DNA of 64,000 nucleotides from Luzula sylvatica (lineage: Eukaryota; Streptophyta; Magnoliopsida; Poales; Juncaceae): assembly GCA_946800325.1 (NCBI GenBank), contig OX326958.1:66258366-66322365 (forward strand), in the 5' to 3' direction. The notes under the pieces were generated by a model that did not search any database, had not been told where the DNA came from, and saw nothing but the letters and a program-made list of their open reading frames with translations. Position numbers and translations under genes: made by a program. Below are positions 50,867 through 64,000 of this stretch, piece after piece. The first letter of the stretch is position 1. Every line of letters starts with the position of its first letter.

Positions 50867-51960
50867 TTTATTTTGGATTCATCTTTATGCAATCTTCTCA
50901 TGCCACATCATCACAATTATTTCGACCATTAAATTATGATATGCGGTAACATATGAAACATGGATTAACCTTTGATTTTTGTGATTATGTTTTATTTGTA
51001 GACTTTATATGTCCCTTATTTTACACATAATTTTAAGCAATTTTAAAAGGCCGCATCACCTTACACTGATTATGTGTCAAAATATTATTCGTTAGGTTCA
51101 TGTTGAACCAGTTGTATTTGATTTTGAATTTTGTTCACAATATGTTACATGATCAATTGTGAATACAAATAGAATGTGAAAAGTTTAAATTTCTAACATT
51201 AATAAATTAATATATAATATCATAAAACATACATCAAATATTGTTAGTATTTTTCATAATATAATTTAAAAAAAATTAAGAAATATATTCACTTGAATTT
51301 TATCTTTATTTTGAGATCTATATATATTATCATATATTCAATATTTTTCTCTAACTTTAAATTATGAAAATAATTATTTAAAAAATAAATATAATTACAT
51401 TAATGATTTGTAAGTCTAATTAGCACTAATTTAAAACTATAATTAAAAAAATTTCACATAATACTAAGTATGTTATATTTGTATTTTTACTTAAAATAAT
51501 TTTATGTTAATCTTTAAAAAAAAAAATGAAAGATATTTATTTACTAAACACAAATAATTTCATTAACTTATATAATATTTTCCAATAATAAATATGAAAA
51601 TAAAATTTATCCGACACAAATAAATTTTTTGAACCTTTACAATGTTATTATTCTTATTTTTAGATATGAAAATTTAAAATATCATATGATTTTGCTTTTT
51701 ATTTATGTCCACGCATGTTATTTTATTATCTTATAGTGATATTTGTTTGTATGTGTTGCATTAAAGTACTAAATAAATATTTCGTATTGTGTCGGATTCA
51801 AAAATAATATAATAATCTTGTCATCATCAAACCTCCTTAATCAATATGATTTTTATTTTCACTAAATCTTATGTATGATCCCGAAAAATCATAACTATAT
51901 ATTATGTGTATGGCAAAACAAATGAAACAAAACCGTTGCGAACCGAGGGTAATCTCCTAG
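50867..51960 (+). mobile_element. Helitron-like element in copy B
   Basis: Homologous to 42690-43610. It starts near TCTTTATTTTGGATTC and ends GGGTAATCTCCTAG followed by T. Copy A lacks it and has the copia/hAT block at the equivalent place. Non-coding. Confidence 0.45.
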
Positions 51961-52189
51961 TTATTTATCAAATATTTGTTTGTTTTGAAAGATTCTTCAA
52001 ATACTGTCGACTGGTCAACTGAATGTCTATTTAAGACACTATAATCAAACGTAGTATTATATTAGTTCGATAAAATTATAATCAAAATGGAAATGCAACT
52101 CTATTATAATTTCAATATTTGATATAATTCAAAAAATATCTTGCAAATATTAATAAATCATAAAGTCTCAAATTTCAAAAACATTACTA

Positions 52190-54024
52190 ACAAAAAACTC
52201 ATAGAATTTACGTGGTATTTTCAAAATGCCCAAGTTTTACAAATTTATTCCAAAAATAACAACTAATTGAACTTTATTCCGAAAGTATTGAAGTGTGGGA
52301 TGTGGGATTTCGGCACTTTCAAAATATGACGGGTTCTCAAACACCGCTATTTTCAATCCGTCATTAGCCCAACTTACCTGGTTTTTTCCCCAACAAGGAA
52401 AGTCATTCCCGCCCTTCAATTAACATAATCGGATTTGGTCCGACCCGAAATACAGCACCACTTTCTCATTCTTCCTCCAGCAGCGAACTTCCCTCTCATC
52501 ATAATCGAACTCAACTTGGTCCAATTCTTCCCATCCAATCAACACCAAGACCACATCTCCCGAATCCAATTCGAGCAATCTCATTCATATCAAAAGTGAA
52601 CTCTTTCCCTTCATCGCCGACTACTCCCAAAACAATGTGATCTCCGAACCTTCAAATCAAATATGTTGCAAGATGACGTCAGGGTGGGTCATGATCGGTA
52701 ACTTGATAGCCGTAATACCACTCCTCGGCAACTCCCTCTAATTACAAGGCTGTGATCTCGACTCTTTTTCACTCTTGAATTGCGCAAAATCTAAAAAACC
52801 TTTCACATTTTGTGATCCAATTTCGTGGATGGAGTCCCCCGAAATAATTCAATTCTGCCCGCGATGTAGGCATGAATAGGAATGTCAACGGGGCGGTCGG
52901 ATTCGGGGACTTCTTTCCCATACCCAAATCCGAAATTTCCGGAATTTTCCGAATCCAAATAAAAAATCCCCGCGGGTACAAAATAATACATGAATCCGAA
53001 CCCGCAGGTAATCTTATACCCGCGGGGAAATCTGTTACCAGAAATGTTTTTTTTTAGATTTTTTTTTAACAGTGACTATTGACATCAAATAATTTTTGTA
53101 GATTATTAAAATAATTTTTTGTCCACTGTTACTCGCTGGTAATCTTATGCCCACTACTTAAATCATTTTTGTCCACTGTTACTTTCACATTCACATCAAA
53201 TTGCTCACGTTGTTCGGATGCACAAGTATTTCATAGTATAGGATAGTTTATTTCTAGGCTTAGGATTTTGAAAATGACAATCCTAAAAATTTTGGTAAAT
53301 GCACAAAATAATTTAAATGTCAATTTGGTTGTAGTTTTAGTAAATTGTAGGTATATATCGGTATGTGTGAAAGTTCGACACACAATCAAATACTGACACC
53401 AACTTACCAACTTAACAAAATAAAGTCAAGAATATTTTATAACCAAAAATAAATCTAAGAACATTCCACTATTAAATTAGGAAAAGTAAAATAATCACAA
53501 TAGATCAAATTTATTTATTACAAAGTATTTTAAAAAGCGTATAAGTGCCGACATATTTTACAACCATAAAAAAATAATGTATTTTTCTTACATTTATCAT
53601 ATTATAAATTCACAAAAAACTTATGGATAGATTGTTTTATGTCTAGTATGTAAAATAATATAATATATAATAAAAATATTTGAATATAAAATAGTACACC
53701 ATAATATTATCCAGTACATAATTATAAGTGTCGGAAGTCAAAAGCGAACAAATATTGCTACAAAAATATGAAAATTATGTTACGTATCGAAATGAGAATT
53801 TTATGATATTAATTTATTATAATTTGTTCTTTGATTTTGAAAATTATAGACATGAACAATTTTAATCAAGACACAAAATGTCTAACAAACATTTAATTTA
53901 ATTAAAATGGAAAAATATCAAATAACACTAGATACAAAATAGAAGTATGAGTTTAGCCAAATAACTATACAGTAAACCTTCACCAGAAACACACAAGAAA
54001 AATTAAACTTCAACATAATTATAA
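52190..54024. other. Non-coding block shared with copy A
   Basis: Counterpart of 10945-12790. The GC-richer part (about 52280-53057) keeps the same CCGAATCC/CCCGCGGG tract. Small frames readable on both strands are conserved only as far as the DNA is, so no gene is called. Confidence 0.7.
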
Positions 54025-55533
<1,509 letters not shown>

Positions 55534-55632
55534 TAATTATAACTATTGATCAATTAAATTTACAAAAAATATGAGAAAAATGAAACATCCAAAAGAATAT
55601 TTGATTAAAAAATAATGTACTTAAATAAGAGA

Positions 55633-55650
55633 GGGGGGGGGGGGGGGGGG
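55633..55650 (+). repeat. 18-nt poly-G tract
   Basis: A run of 18 G in copy B, where copy A reads GAGAGGAGACATAAAGC at the equivalent place. The length may be affected by sequencing of homopolymers. Confidence 0.9.
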
Positions 55651-55759
55651 ATAAAGCAGTGCATTTTGTGTAATCATTGAGGTGTCATGATAAGGATATT
55701 TCCTTAAATGGAAAAAACTGAGCCAAAAACTAAATTTTTGTTTTGCTAACATATATATA

Positions 55760-55979
55760 CTAGTAAAATACCCGTGAATTCGCTGCGGATTTTTTTAATA
55801 ATTTCAGTACGTTTAACAGTTATAAAATTTACATAGTTATTTTTACCAGTTCTAACATGAAGTAATGATCCTTTGTTTATTAAATTATATCCTTCAACTA
55901 ATCATAAAACGAAATTAAATTATATGTATTAATCAAGTAGACATGTACCGAAGATATACAAAATAAAATCATAATTTTT
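55760..55979 (-). mobile_element. Helitron-type 3' terminus (reverse orientation), copy B
   Basis: Counterpart of 14576 in copy A: A|CTAGTAAAATACCCG, with the hairpin arms partly lost (CCCGT..GCGGA). Confidence 0.5.
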
Positions 55980-56167
55980 TTCAAGATAACAGAAATCTAG
56001 ATTCACCATATATAAGATAAATGGAAAGAAGTGTATTACTATTTACTATTTACACAATTCTAAATGTAATACAAATTGTAATAACAACAATACTAGTCAA
56101 ACTAAACTTGAAATAAATAAATCAAATAAGAAAATGATAAAAGTTATTTTACAAAATATAACCTTAC

Positions 56168-56482
56168 GGGGGTGTTTGGTCGGAGTTTTGGATTTGGAAT
56201 GCCTTGGAATACTCTCTTATGGATTTCATTCCTATATTTGGTTTACACGCTCGGTAAACCAAACAAAGGTATTAAAGTATTTTTACAAAAATAAATATCT
56301 CAAAGTTTCTATAAATAAATATCTCAAAGTTTCTACAAATAAACTTATTTTTACATTTTTAGAGTATGTCATTGAATAAATAAATGTACCAACCAAACAA
56401 GATATTAAAGTATGACATGGAATGATATGTCTTGGCATACTTAATGCCATGACATTTTCCAAAACACGAACCAAACGGCCCC
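56168..56482. mobile_element. MITE with GGGGGTGTTTGGT ends
   Basis: GGGGGTGTTTGGTCGGAG and inverted GGGGCCGTTTGGTTCGTG form the TIRs, flanked by TAC on both sides (56165-56167 and 56483-56485). The interior has a duplicated ATAAATATCTCAAAGTTTCT. The ends resemble common plant PIF/Harbinger- or hAT-type MITEs; a 3-bp TSD favours Harbinger. Confidence 0.75.
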
Positions 56483-56489
56483 TACACGA

Positions 56490-57992
56490 TATGGTTATCA
56501 ACCATCCAAACTTTAACCTAAATATTTTCGCATTAATATCGATGAACCTTAACTTGGGAGACAAGAATCCCTTCTTTCATTTCCTTGCCACATATCATTT
56601 GACCAAAACTCCTATTTATCTATTTTTCTTGGATACATATATGCATACAACAATAGAACAATATTTTTTTCTTTAATTTAACGGGATTTTTTATGATTTG
56701 AAACATTTGATTGTCATGTGTCATGACCACACCTTGAACTATTACGAGTATTGTGCTTTACGCTATTCATGCGTAAGTCCTGTCCTTTAATTTAATCTAT
56801 AAAAAGAGCAGATATATATCAAATTAATCCTGTTCCATATTTATCATTTAAATCCAACCATAAATACAAGTAAATATAGTTTTTGTTTTTTCCAAAATAT
56901 CTCACGTTGTGCTAATACCTGTAATATGAGAGTGCCAATTGTGACAGACCCTGAAGTGCATTTTTACTCTTTCTTTCTATCAGAAATTTCGAACCTGAAA
57001 AATTGAAATATGAAAATTAAGTAAGAATTACTTTCTAAAGGTATATTTCAAAAGAAATCCAAAATAAAATAAAAGTACCACAATGATGCTACCTCCAGCA
57101 AAAACATCATCCGAAGTTTTACCTCCCGCAATAAATCAAGATTTAAATATTCATTTCCAATTTGCAAAAAGAAAACCTCATTATGCCTAAATACCTTCAT
57201 TCTTAAAGAACTCGTAAAATGAACTTCATTTGTTAAGATCTAACACCGCAAAAAAATCATCAGACCTTAATAAACAATATCTACATTTTTGTAATTTCAT
57301 TAAGCATGGAGTCCTTTTTTGTGACTTAAGTCATAATGCAGGTTCTTTTTCCTCCAAATTTTGCTTAATTAGATTGCAATAAATATTGCTTAATTAGATT
57401 GCAATGAAAGTAAAAACGCCTTAATTGCACCATTTCACTGACAAATTTGAAACCAACAGTCCAATTTTAGATCCAGCGAAAAAATATCACGTTATCACCT
57501 CTAACCAATTTTTAGAAAATGTTATATTGTTTTGTCATTTGTATTGTTTTGTCATTTGAACCCCTAAAAAAATATTTCATACCAGGAAACAATTAAAGGA
57601 TTTTTTCCCAGTCATAAATAGAGAAAAACAAAAACTGGTAATAAAATATGAAATGAACCCTAAAACCCAAACTTCCCAACAAAAATCCAAATACGCCAAC
57701 CACAAATCCAAAAACATGATGCCAAAAACATGATGTAAATCCAAATTTAAATTATGATAATACCTCAGGATGGACGCATTGAATGTAAATAACATTCGGA
57801 TATATATGAAAATGAGATGTTGATGGAAAATATTGTTTTCCGATTTCATAATTAGCACTTCATCAAGAAATCTTAACCTGCAAGTGAAAACAATATTTTA
57901 TGCTGAGAATTGTGAAATTGTGTTTGACTTTTTCTTGATTTGATGATTAAACTTAAAGTTTAATATTAATAAAATTAACCTGTTTAATTGTG
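56490..57992. other. Intergenic, no gene seen
   Basis: AT-rich sequence without long frames, clear terminal repeats or RNA genes. Confidence 0.6.
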
Positions 57993-58000
57993 ATTCTACT

Positions 58001-59939
58001 CATGGTTCTGAGAATCGGCCGAGTTAAAAAAAACTCGGCCGAGTTGACTCGGACTCGGACCCCACCGATCCGATATTGACCCAGATAAATCGGATCCGAT
58101 AACCCGGTTTTTTCTTTTATTTTATTTATTTATTTATTTTTATATGTTTATATATTTTTGTTAGAGCCAATATCAAACTTTTCCTAATTTGTTATATATT
58201 TTTTTATTGTCATATTTTTGGATTTTTGGACTGATGGCATTGCGCGGTTAAAAGTTAGAAAAGAAAAAGAAAATGCCGAGGAGATGCGTACTCTTTTATT
58301 TGATAACGATTTTTGGATTTCGGCTGGGGAGACAATGTTGCTATTTAAACCATTAGTAAAGGTACTACGACTAGTAGATAGCGACGACAATCCTCAAATG
58401 GGATTTTTGTACGAATCACTCGATAGAGTCAAGGAAGAAATCAAATGGGATTTCATGCCGCTGGTATGTATTTTTTTAATTGATGTTATTTTAAAATTAA
58501 TTAATTATGTGTTTCTATGTTTTAATTCATGTCATTTTTTCAGGATATTTCTTAAATCCCAAGTTTCAATATTCCAACACTAACAATGATATTGAAGTTA
58601 TGTCGGGAATGAGGAGAGTCATTCAAAAGTTACAAAGAGATTGGAATCTCCAAATACAGACTGACAGAGAGGTAATTAATTCAAATGCTATATAAATTAT
58701 TTTTTTATTGTCATATTTTCGAGTATTTTTTTTTTGTAGGTTGAAACGTATCGTAGAAAGAGAGGCACATTTTCGACCCAAAAAATCCAACAAGCAATCA
58801 AAGTTTGCACTCCGGCTGAATGGTGGAGTTTATATGGCCAAGAAGAATGTCCAAACCTGGCCCCAATAGCGGCTCGAATATTAAGCCAAACCGTTTCCGC
58901 TTCCAACTGTGAGCGAAACTGGACCACCTTTACCTTGATCCATACAAGACCGAGAAATCGGTTGAAAATGGATCGGCTTATGCACCTTGTGTATTGCCAT
59001 TATAACATGAGGCTTAGAGAAAGAAATTTGCAGAGGCGTGAGACTGAGAAATTAATTGATTTGGATGAGATATTTCATGACGATGATCCGTTACAACCTT
59101 GGATCAGAGAAACAGAAAATAGTGTACTCGACGGTAGAGATAATTCCGAGTGGTTGAGCGATTGTCCATCCGAAGAAGAAGAGCCAATAAGCAGTAGTAA
59201 TGATTCTGGTAATGACGATCCGGGTGGTAATGATACAATTCCGTGTCCTGATATGGAAGTAGTAAGGGAATATGATAATATTTCCAATCCGGTTAGAGGG
59301 AACCATGAACATGGTACACGTCGCCATGTGAGACTCACAAGTTTGTATGAAAGAGATCAGGCTAGGCAAAAGGAAAGGGAAGACAATCCTGATATGCAGA
59401 GGAACCTCCAGGCACCGTACTTTTATGACGGCTCTAATTATAGTGAGGGATCTAATTTTTCAGGAATGGATATAAGTTCAACTGCAAGCGCAAATAATGA
59501 AAACTATTCCGATCCGTATACTGGTAACACACAACACGAAAACCGATCACCCTTCGACTCAATGATGAACATTTTCGAAAATACAAATTTACAAATGTAT
59601 TTTCCTCCTCATGATCAATATGAAGATAATGATTATACAACGCAACCCGCTCGTCACAGTTTTTGGCAGTAGAAGTTTTTAATGTACTAATTTTCTTAGG
59701 TAATGTAATTTTTTTAATGTAGTAATTTGAGTTTCATGAGTTGAATTTGTGTGTATCATGTTTATGAATGTTTATATATTTTTAAAATAATTTTTTTAAT
59801 TTTTTTTCTATTTTTTCCGATTTTTTTACTAGCAGTCCGATTTATTTTTTTGACTCGCCCGAGTCTTGTCCGAGTCGGCCGAGTCCCGAGTCTCCTGACC
59901 CGACCGAGTCCGATTCCGATACCGATATTCAGAACCATG
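58001..59939 (+). mobile_element. hAT element with partial transposase gene
   Basis: TIRs CATGGTTCTGAGAATCGG and inverted CATGGTTCTGAATATCGG are flanked by a perfect 8-bp TSD ATTCTACT (57993-58000 and 59940-59947). Subterminal ACTCGGCCGAG/GACTCGG repeats follow each end. The interior carries the 3' exons of a hAT transposase on the + strand. The N-terminal zinc finger and most of the catalytic core are missing, so it is an internal-deletion derivative. Confidence 0.93.
58218..59672 (+). pseudogene. hAT transposase, C-terminal exons
   Basis: Part 1 (58218-58463) reads LLFKPLVKVLRLVDSDDNPQMGF, split here only by convention as LLFKPLVKVLRL and VDSDDNPQMGF. It is followed by a GT-AG intron. Part 2 (58544-58671) includes GYFLNPKFQYSNTNNDIEVM and a second intron. 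Part 3 (58740-59672) holds the hAT dimerization domain: PAEWWSLYG, LAPIAARILSQTVSAS, NCERNWTTF, NRLKMDRLMHLVY. A polar, acidic tail ends in TAG. The first two parts do not join in frame, and the DDE core is incomplete, so it cannot encode an active transposase. The third exon alone is open for 311 codons. Confidence 0.88.
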
Positions 59940-59947
59940 ATTCTACT

Positions 59948-60729
59948 TGTCGAGTTTGGTCCCCATCAAAATAAAAAAAAAAAAATCAAAGTCATCTTGA
60001 TCCGTCCTCTTTGGCTCCGAACTGTAAAAACAAATAAACTGAATACCTGCCAAGTATATCTTTTCCCGTTCATATCCACATCAAAATCTACAAAATAACA
60101 CAAAAATTATATGAAATTACCATTACCATCTGTTTATTCACTAAATTTTGTCAAAATAAATGAGGTTAAAATTATTACCAGTAGGATAGAAATAAATAAT
60201 AGGGGAATTAGGATCGCTCATTAGTATCCTATAGTGCTCAGGTAGTGCATGAGAACTGCATATATATTCGTCATTATAACCAAAAATCATGAAATTATGA
60301 TTACCTAAGTTAAGAAATAATATCAAGATTAACTACTCTAGCAGCAGGAAATACACCCATTAATTGATTGAAAGGTTTAAAATGCGAATTTTTTTAAATT
60401 GGATGTCTAATTCATTCAATTCCTTCAAATCGGATGCAAAAGGAGCATAACGATACAGATAAAACATGTATTATTACAAAAATTCCGTTTCATTAAGAGT
60501 ATATGTGGTAAATCCAGATAAATCATACTCTGTGCTAAAAGAACGTCGCGTCGAAATTAGCGCAATAAATCCGTTGACAAATCCCAACTATGAGTACGAT
60601 CAATTGAAATGAAAAAAAATACAAGACTTACAATTTGCTCAAGATTCTTCTTCTCAACCGCAAAAGAAGGGCAAAATCAATCATGGTATTTTGGCAAGAA
60701 TCTCCGTGTTTGAGAGAGGAGGACACGGA
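59948..60729. other. Intergenic, no gene seen
   Basis: AT-rich spacer between the hAT element and the copia LTR. No feature could be supported. Confidence 0.6.
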
Positions 60730-61102
60730 TGTTGAAATTTGCGCAGCGATTTAACACTCAAAATACTAATTTTATTAAACAAAGATAAGTATTACAAACA
60801 CACTCTTACTTTCTCTCTCTAAATATTTTTCTCTCTCTAGAATTCCCTAACTCTCTCTTTCTCTTTCTCTTTCTATATTACATAATCAATATATGCTAAG
60901 TCCTATTTATAGCCCCTTATCCTTCTTTATTTTTATCCTTGTCCTTACTTTTTTTTATCCTTATCCTTATCCGTATCCTTCTTTATCCTTATCATTATCC
61001 TTCTTCATCCTTATCCTTATCCTTATCCTTCTTCATTATTAAGAAATTATAATTCCTTGTTTATTTCTTAATTTCTAAGAAAAATGAATTAATATTTTAA
61101 CA
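60730..61102 (-). repeat. 3' LTR of a copia element
   Basis: On the minus strand it starts TGTTAAAATATTAATTC and ends AATTTCAACA (inverted TGTT/AACA ends). A purine tract AAGGGGGAG lies directly before it (61103-61111). It contains GCTATAAATAGG as a likely TATA box. The matching 5' LTR is beyond the window. Confidence 0.87.
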
Positions 61103-61112
61103 CTCCCCCTTA

Positions 61113-62275
61113 ATTCATTTTCTTAGATACGCTGATCATTTTGCGATTGCGCATAAATTTGTCTTTCGATAACGCCTTCGTAAATATGTCAGCCAGTTGT
61201 TCATCAGTTCTGCAAAATTACAGTTGCACTTCTCCTAGTCCCACTGCTTCGCGTATATAATGATATTTAATCGCAATATGTTTCGTCCGATCATGATTAA
61301 TCAGATTTTTGCTCATTGTGATCGCTGATTTACTATCACAATTATATATCGTTGTCGCCTCTTCTTTATTTTCTCCAATATCCGTCATTATTCGTTTCAT
61401 CCATACTGCTTGTGCAACTGTCCTGGCTGCTGTCACGTACTCGACTTCTGCTGAAGATAACGCCACGATACTCTGTTTCTTAGATGACCAAGCACACATG
61501 CCTGATCCGAGAGAAAAGTCATAACCTGATGTACCCTTCATGTCATCCTGACATCCTGCCCAATCGCTGTCGGTATACCCAATCAGACTCGAATGCTTCA
61601 CCGGCTTGTACCAAATGTCGTAATCTATGGTTCCTTTTATGTACCGCAACACTTGTTTAGCTGCTGTAAAATGTAGCTGACTCGGGCTTTGCATGTATCT
61701 CGACAATAAACTTGCGGCATACATGATATCCGGTCTCGTTGCAGTCAGATATAATAGACTGCCCACCAAGCTTCTATAGACCGACTGATCCGCCTTTTTC
61801 TCCTTATCATCGGTTATCAGCTTCTTGTTCGGCATCAATGGAGTCGTCACCGACTTGCAATCACTCATCTTATATTTCATCAAAATACTCTTGACATACT
61901 TTTCTTGAGAAATGAAGATACCGTCATCACCTTGATATATCTCGATACTGAGAAAATAATGTAGCGAACCCAAATCACTCATCTCATACGTCTTCATCAT
62001 ATCCTTCTTGAATTCTTCTACCATTTTCTCGTCACTTCCCGTATAGATGAGATCATCCACATATAACGATATACCTTTCTTCTTGACGTACAAAGTAGGC
62101 TCGATTTTGCTCTTCTCGAACCCTTTTTCGACGAAGTACTTGTCGATTTGACTGTACCACGCTCTCGGTGCTTGTTTCAGCCCGTATAGCGCCTTCTTGA
62201 GCTTGTACACCTTGTTTTCTTCTCCTTCAACTATGAACCCTTCTGGTTGCTCGACATAAATGTCCTCCTCGAGAT
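61113..62275 (-). pseudogene. Ty1/copia RT-RNase H, well preserved, 5' part displaced
   Basis: The minus-strand frame reads EEDIYVEQPEGF, YGLKQAPRAWY, the RT active site LYVDDLIYTGSD, DLGSLHYFLSIEIYQ, TATRPDIMYAASLLSRYMQ, the RNase H motifs TDSDWAG and SSAEVEYV, and HIAIKYHYIREA. A TAA at 61218 interrupts it, after which FCRTDEQLADIFTKAL continues to the true end at about 61113. It is followed immediately by the polypurine tract and LTR. Upstream coding is cut at 62275 by another copia LTR (TSD side GAGAT). One stop plus the insertion make it inactive, but it is the youngest-looking pol in the window. Confidence 0.95.
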
Positions 62276-62767
62276 TGAAGGAAATACAGTTTTGGATCAA
62301 TGCTAAAATGGTACGTAGAAGGAAAAACGAATGTACGCGTTCGTGGGCATAAGAAATAGTTTTAGTAAAACAGATATAACTTTCAGATAACGACTCCAAT
62401 TTGAATGGTTCTAATTGGGTTAGATAGATAATGAGATTATCTAGAACTTTCATGAAGAAATATATTTCATTTGAGCGAAGTATCATTGTCGTTTTAATGA
62501 AATACCAAAATGGTGCGATAGTTTGACATACAGTTAGTAAAACCGTCATAACTTTCGTATCCGAACTCCAATTGGGCTGGCCCAAACTGGGTTGGAAAGA
62601 TACTAAGATTATCTACAACTTTCGTGAAGGTTTAAAGTCGGTTGGAATGATTTAACAATTTCGTTTCAACAGAATACTGAAAGGGTGTATGCAGTTTCTG
62701 TTTGAAAAGGTGTATAGTAGATATACATACATTTTGGCCCATCCTTATCCTATGTTGAATAAATAGG

Positions 62768-62827
<60 letters not shown>

Positions 62828-64000
62828 CAGACTATACAGACAATTCAGATCAATTAAAGTCTAATTCAGTCCAGAAATTAGAGAGACTCTTATCACGTGT
62901 TGAAAGAGTGCGATGAGAAAGAGAGAAAGAGAAAAGAGGAGAAAAGAGTTTTCTTCGTCTAGAGAATCGAAAGCAATCATGCAAGTTCGCCGGTGCATCA
63001 TCTAGGCAGGTGCATCCGCGACCGAGGTGCTATGACTCACGGTGGATACGGGTAGAGGAGCGACACTTGTGGCTCTTCGTTGTGATCAAACCGAAGGAGC
63101 AAAAGGCTGTGGAAGCGTGTGGACGTGATACGCACGAAGACAACCAGAGACGTGTCAAGACGGTGGGAGACATGTGGTATGGGACGCACGGGCTAGTCAC
63201 CAACGTGACACCGAAGAAGAGAAGGATGTGAGCGATCAACCCATCGTGCGTGATCAATTTCACGCTGGTAATCGTCTATCCTACTTTGCATCGTACCCTC
63301 GAGACCGAAGAACACGGTTATGTGGAAAGGTTCCACATGACCAATAGTTTATGATTCTATTTACGGAGGCGAGTATATTGCGGTTATTAATCGCAAATGG
63401 AAGCGGTATGGATCAAGGATACATGACCAAACTCGAGTAGTCACGAGTTATCGGATTTATGGTTGTTTATGGCGTGAAACACAATAGTACAAGCCAAAAA
63501 TGCCGAGGTCACAACCACTTCTAGCCAATACTCAGAAAAATTTCATTTGATCCATGAAATTTTGTGAAAAGATATGATCGTAGGCATTGGAAATGTTCCA
63601 AACCTTATGAAGATTAACACTAGCAGCAACGTGCGGACCCGTTTACAAAACAGCTCTCTCTAGTCGCGCGTGAATGTCATGCGATGACTATAGGTACGGA
63701 GATACCTAGAGGAGGAAGAAGAGAGTATAGTGTAGTCATCTAATACGATAGTCCTCGCAGGTTATGAGTATGGAGATACCCATAGGTAAACGTTGTATCA
63801 CCCAAATACTTAATCCATATGAATGCATCCCTTTAATATTTTTGTTTACATAAATTAATATGCATTCACCTTATATGAAAACTGTGTGCGGTTGTGTAAT
63901 ATGATTGTTACATGAACCCTAATTTGAGCTTGTGTGGACGCCGGCATAATTGATGATTATGTGCAGCAAAACCGTCACACTTAAAGTGTCATTTCTAAAC
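62276..64000 (+). mobile_element. Internally deleted relative of the 17-25 kb copia element (runs off window)
   Basis: 62276-63300 is an LTR of the TGAAGG family in the opposite orientation to 17281-18396. It begins TGAAGGAAATACAG and has a CT microsatellite at about 62771-62823. At about 63303 it jumps to sequence matching the inverse of 19958 down to 19262, so the end of the LTR, the primer site, gag and most of pol are deleted. It inserts into the copia pol ending at 62275. The right end is outside the window. Confidence 0.88.
62771..62823 (+). repeat. CT microsatellite in the LTR
   Basis: A run of about 26 CT units at the same place as the GA tract at 17851-17899 of the related LTR (opposite orientation). 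It is a length-variable part of this LTR family. Confidence 0.95.

Noticed and set aside
58218..59672. Domesticated hAT-derived host gene
   Set aside because: The sequence lies between intact TIRs and a perfect TSD, and the first two exons do not join in frame, so a transposon remnant is the simpler reading.
61218..62585. 455-codon reading frame as a single copia protein
   Set aside because: The first roughly 103 codons lie in the LTR of a different element inserted at 62276; only the part from about 62275 downward is copia pol.

Overview
This is a transposon-rich stretch of a flowering-plant nuclear genome. The evidence is spliced genes of the plant NRT1/PTR (NPF) transporter family, AT-rich intergenic DNA, and nested Ty1/copia, hAT, Mutator-like (MULE), CACTA and Helitron-type elements with readable target-site duplications (TSDs). 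A zinc-knuckle TE protein near 16.3 kb resembles families I associate with monocots, but the species cannot be fixed from the window. All boundaries and alignments were made by eye.

The backbone is a segmental duplication. Copy A spans about 1-14.8 kb and copy B about 44.3-56.0 kb. Each holds one intact five-exon NPF gene of 543 codons on the + strand (2022-4322 and 46758-49046). The two proteins differ at 12 residues. Each copy has taken different insertions, so each serves as the empty-site reference for the other. Copy A gained a MULE with a nested hAT, a copia fragment with a nested hAT, a foldback MITE and a 306-bp tandem array. Copy B gained a promoter-proximal MITE, a Helitron-like block and a palindromic GA/CT MULE.

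Between the copies (14.8-44.3 kb) the DNA is almost entirely transposons. A zinc-knuckle coding remnant (from 16.3 kb) was split in frame by a decayed minus-strand copia element with two LTRs (17281-25354) and then by a hAT element (25773-27165). Next come a solo LTR with arrays of palindromic CCGTT..AACGG motifs (28705-30201), a MULE-like element made of four tandem giant palindromes (30782-33134), a 3-kb MULE (34322-37360), two more solo LTRs (37641-39111 and 39258-40136) and a CACTA element inside a MITE (40351-42082).

After copy B (56-64 kb) there is a MITE, a hAT transposon keeping the C-terminal transposase exon (58001-59939), and a well-preserved minus-strand copia RT/RNase H remnant with its LTR (60730-62275). 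That remnant is interrupted by a plus-strand, internally deleted relative of the 17-25 kb copia element, which runs off the window.

The only genes likely to serve the host are the two NPF transporters. The observations most worth following are the palindromic CCGT..ACGG arrays whose core differs between LTR families, the tandem palindromes, a localized divergence cluster in NPF exon 2, loss of the TM1 ExxE glutamates in both NPFs, and a satellite-like array derived from a MITE end.
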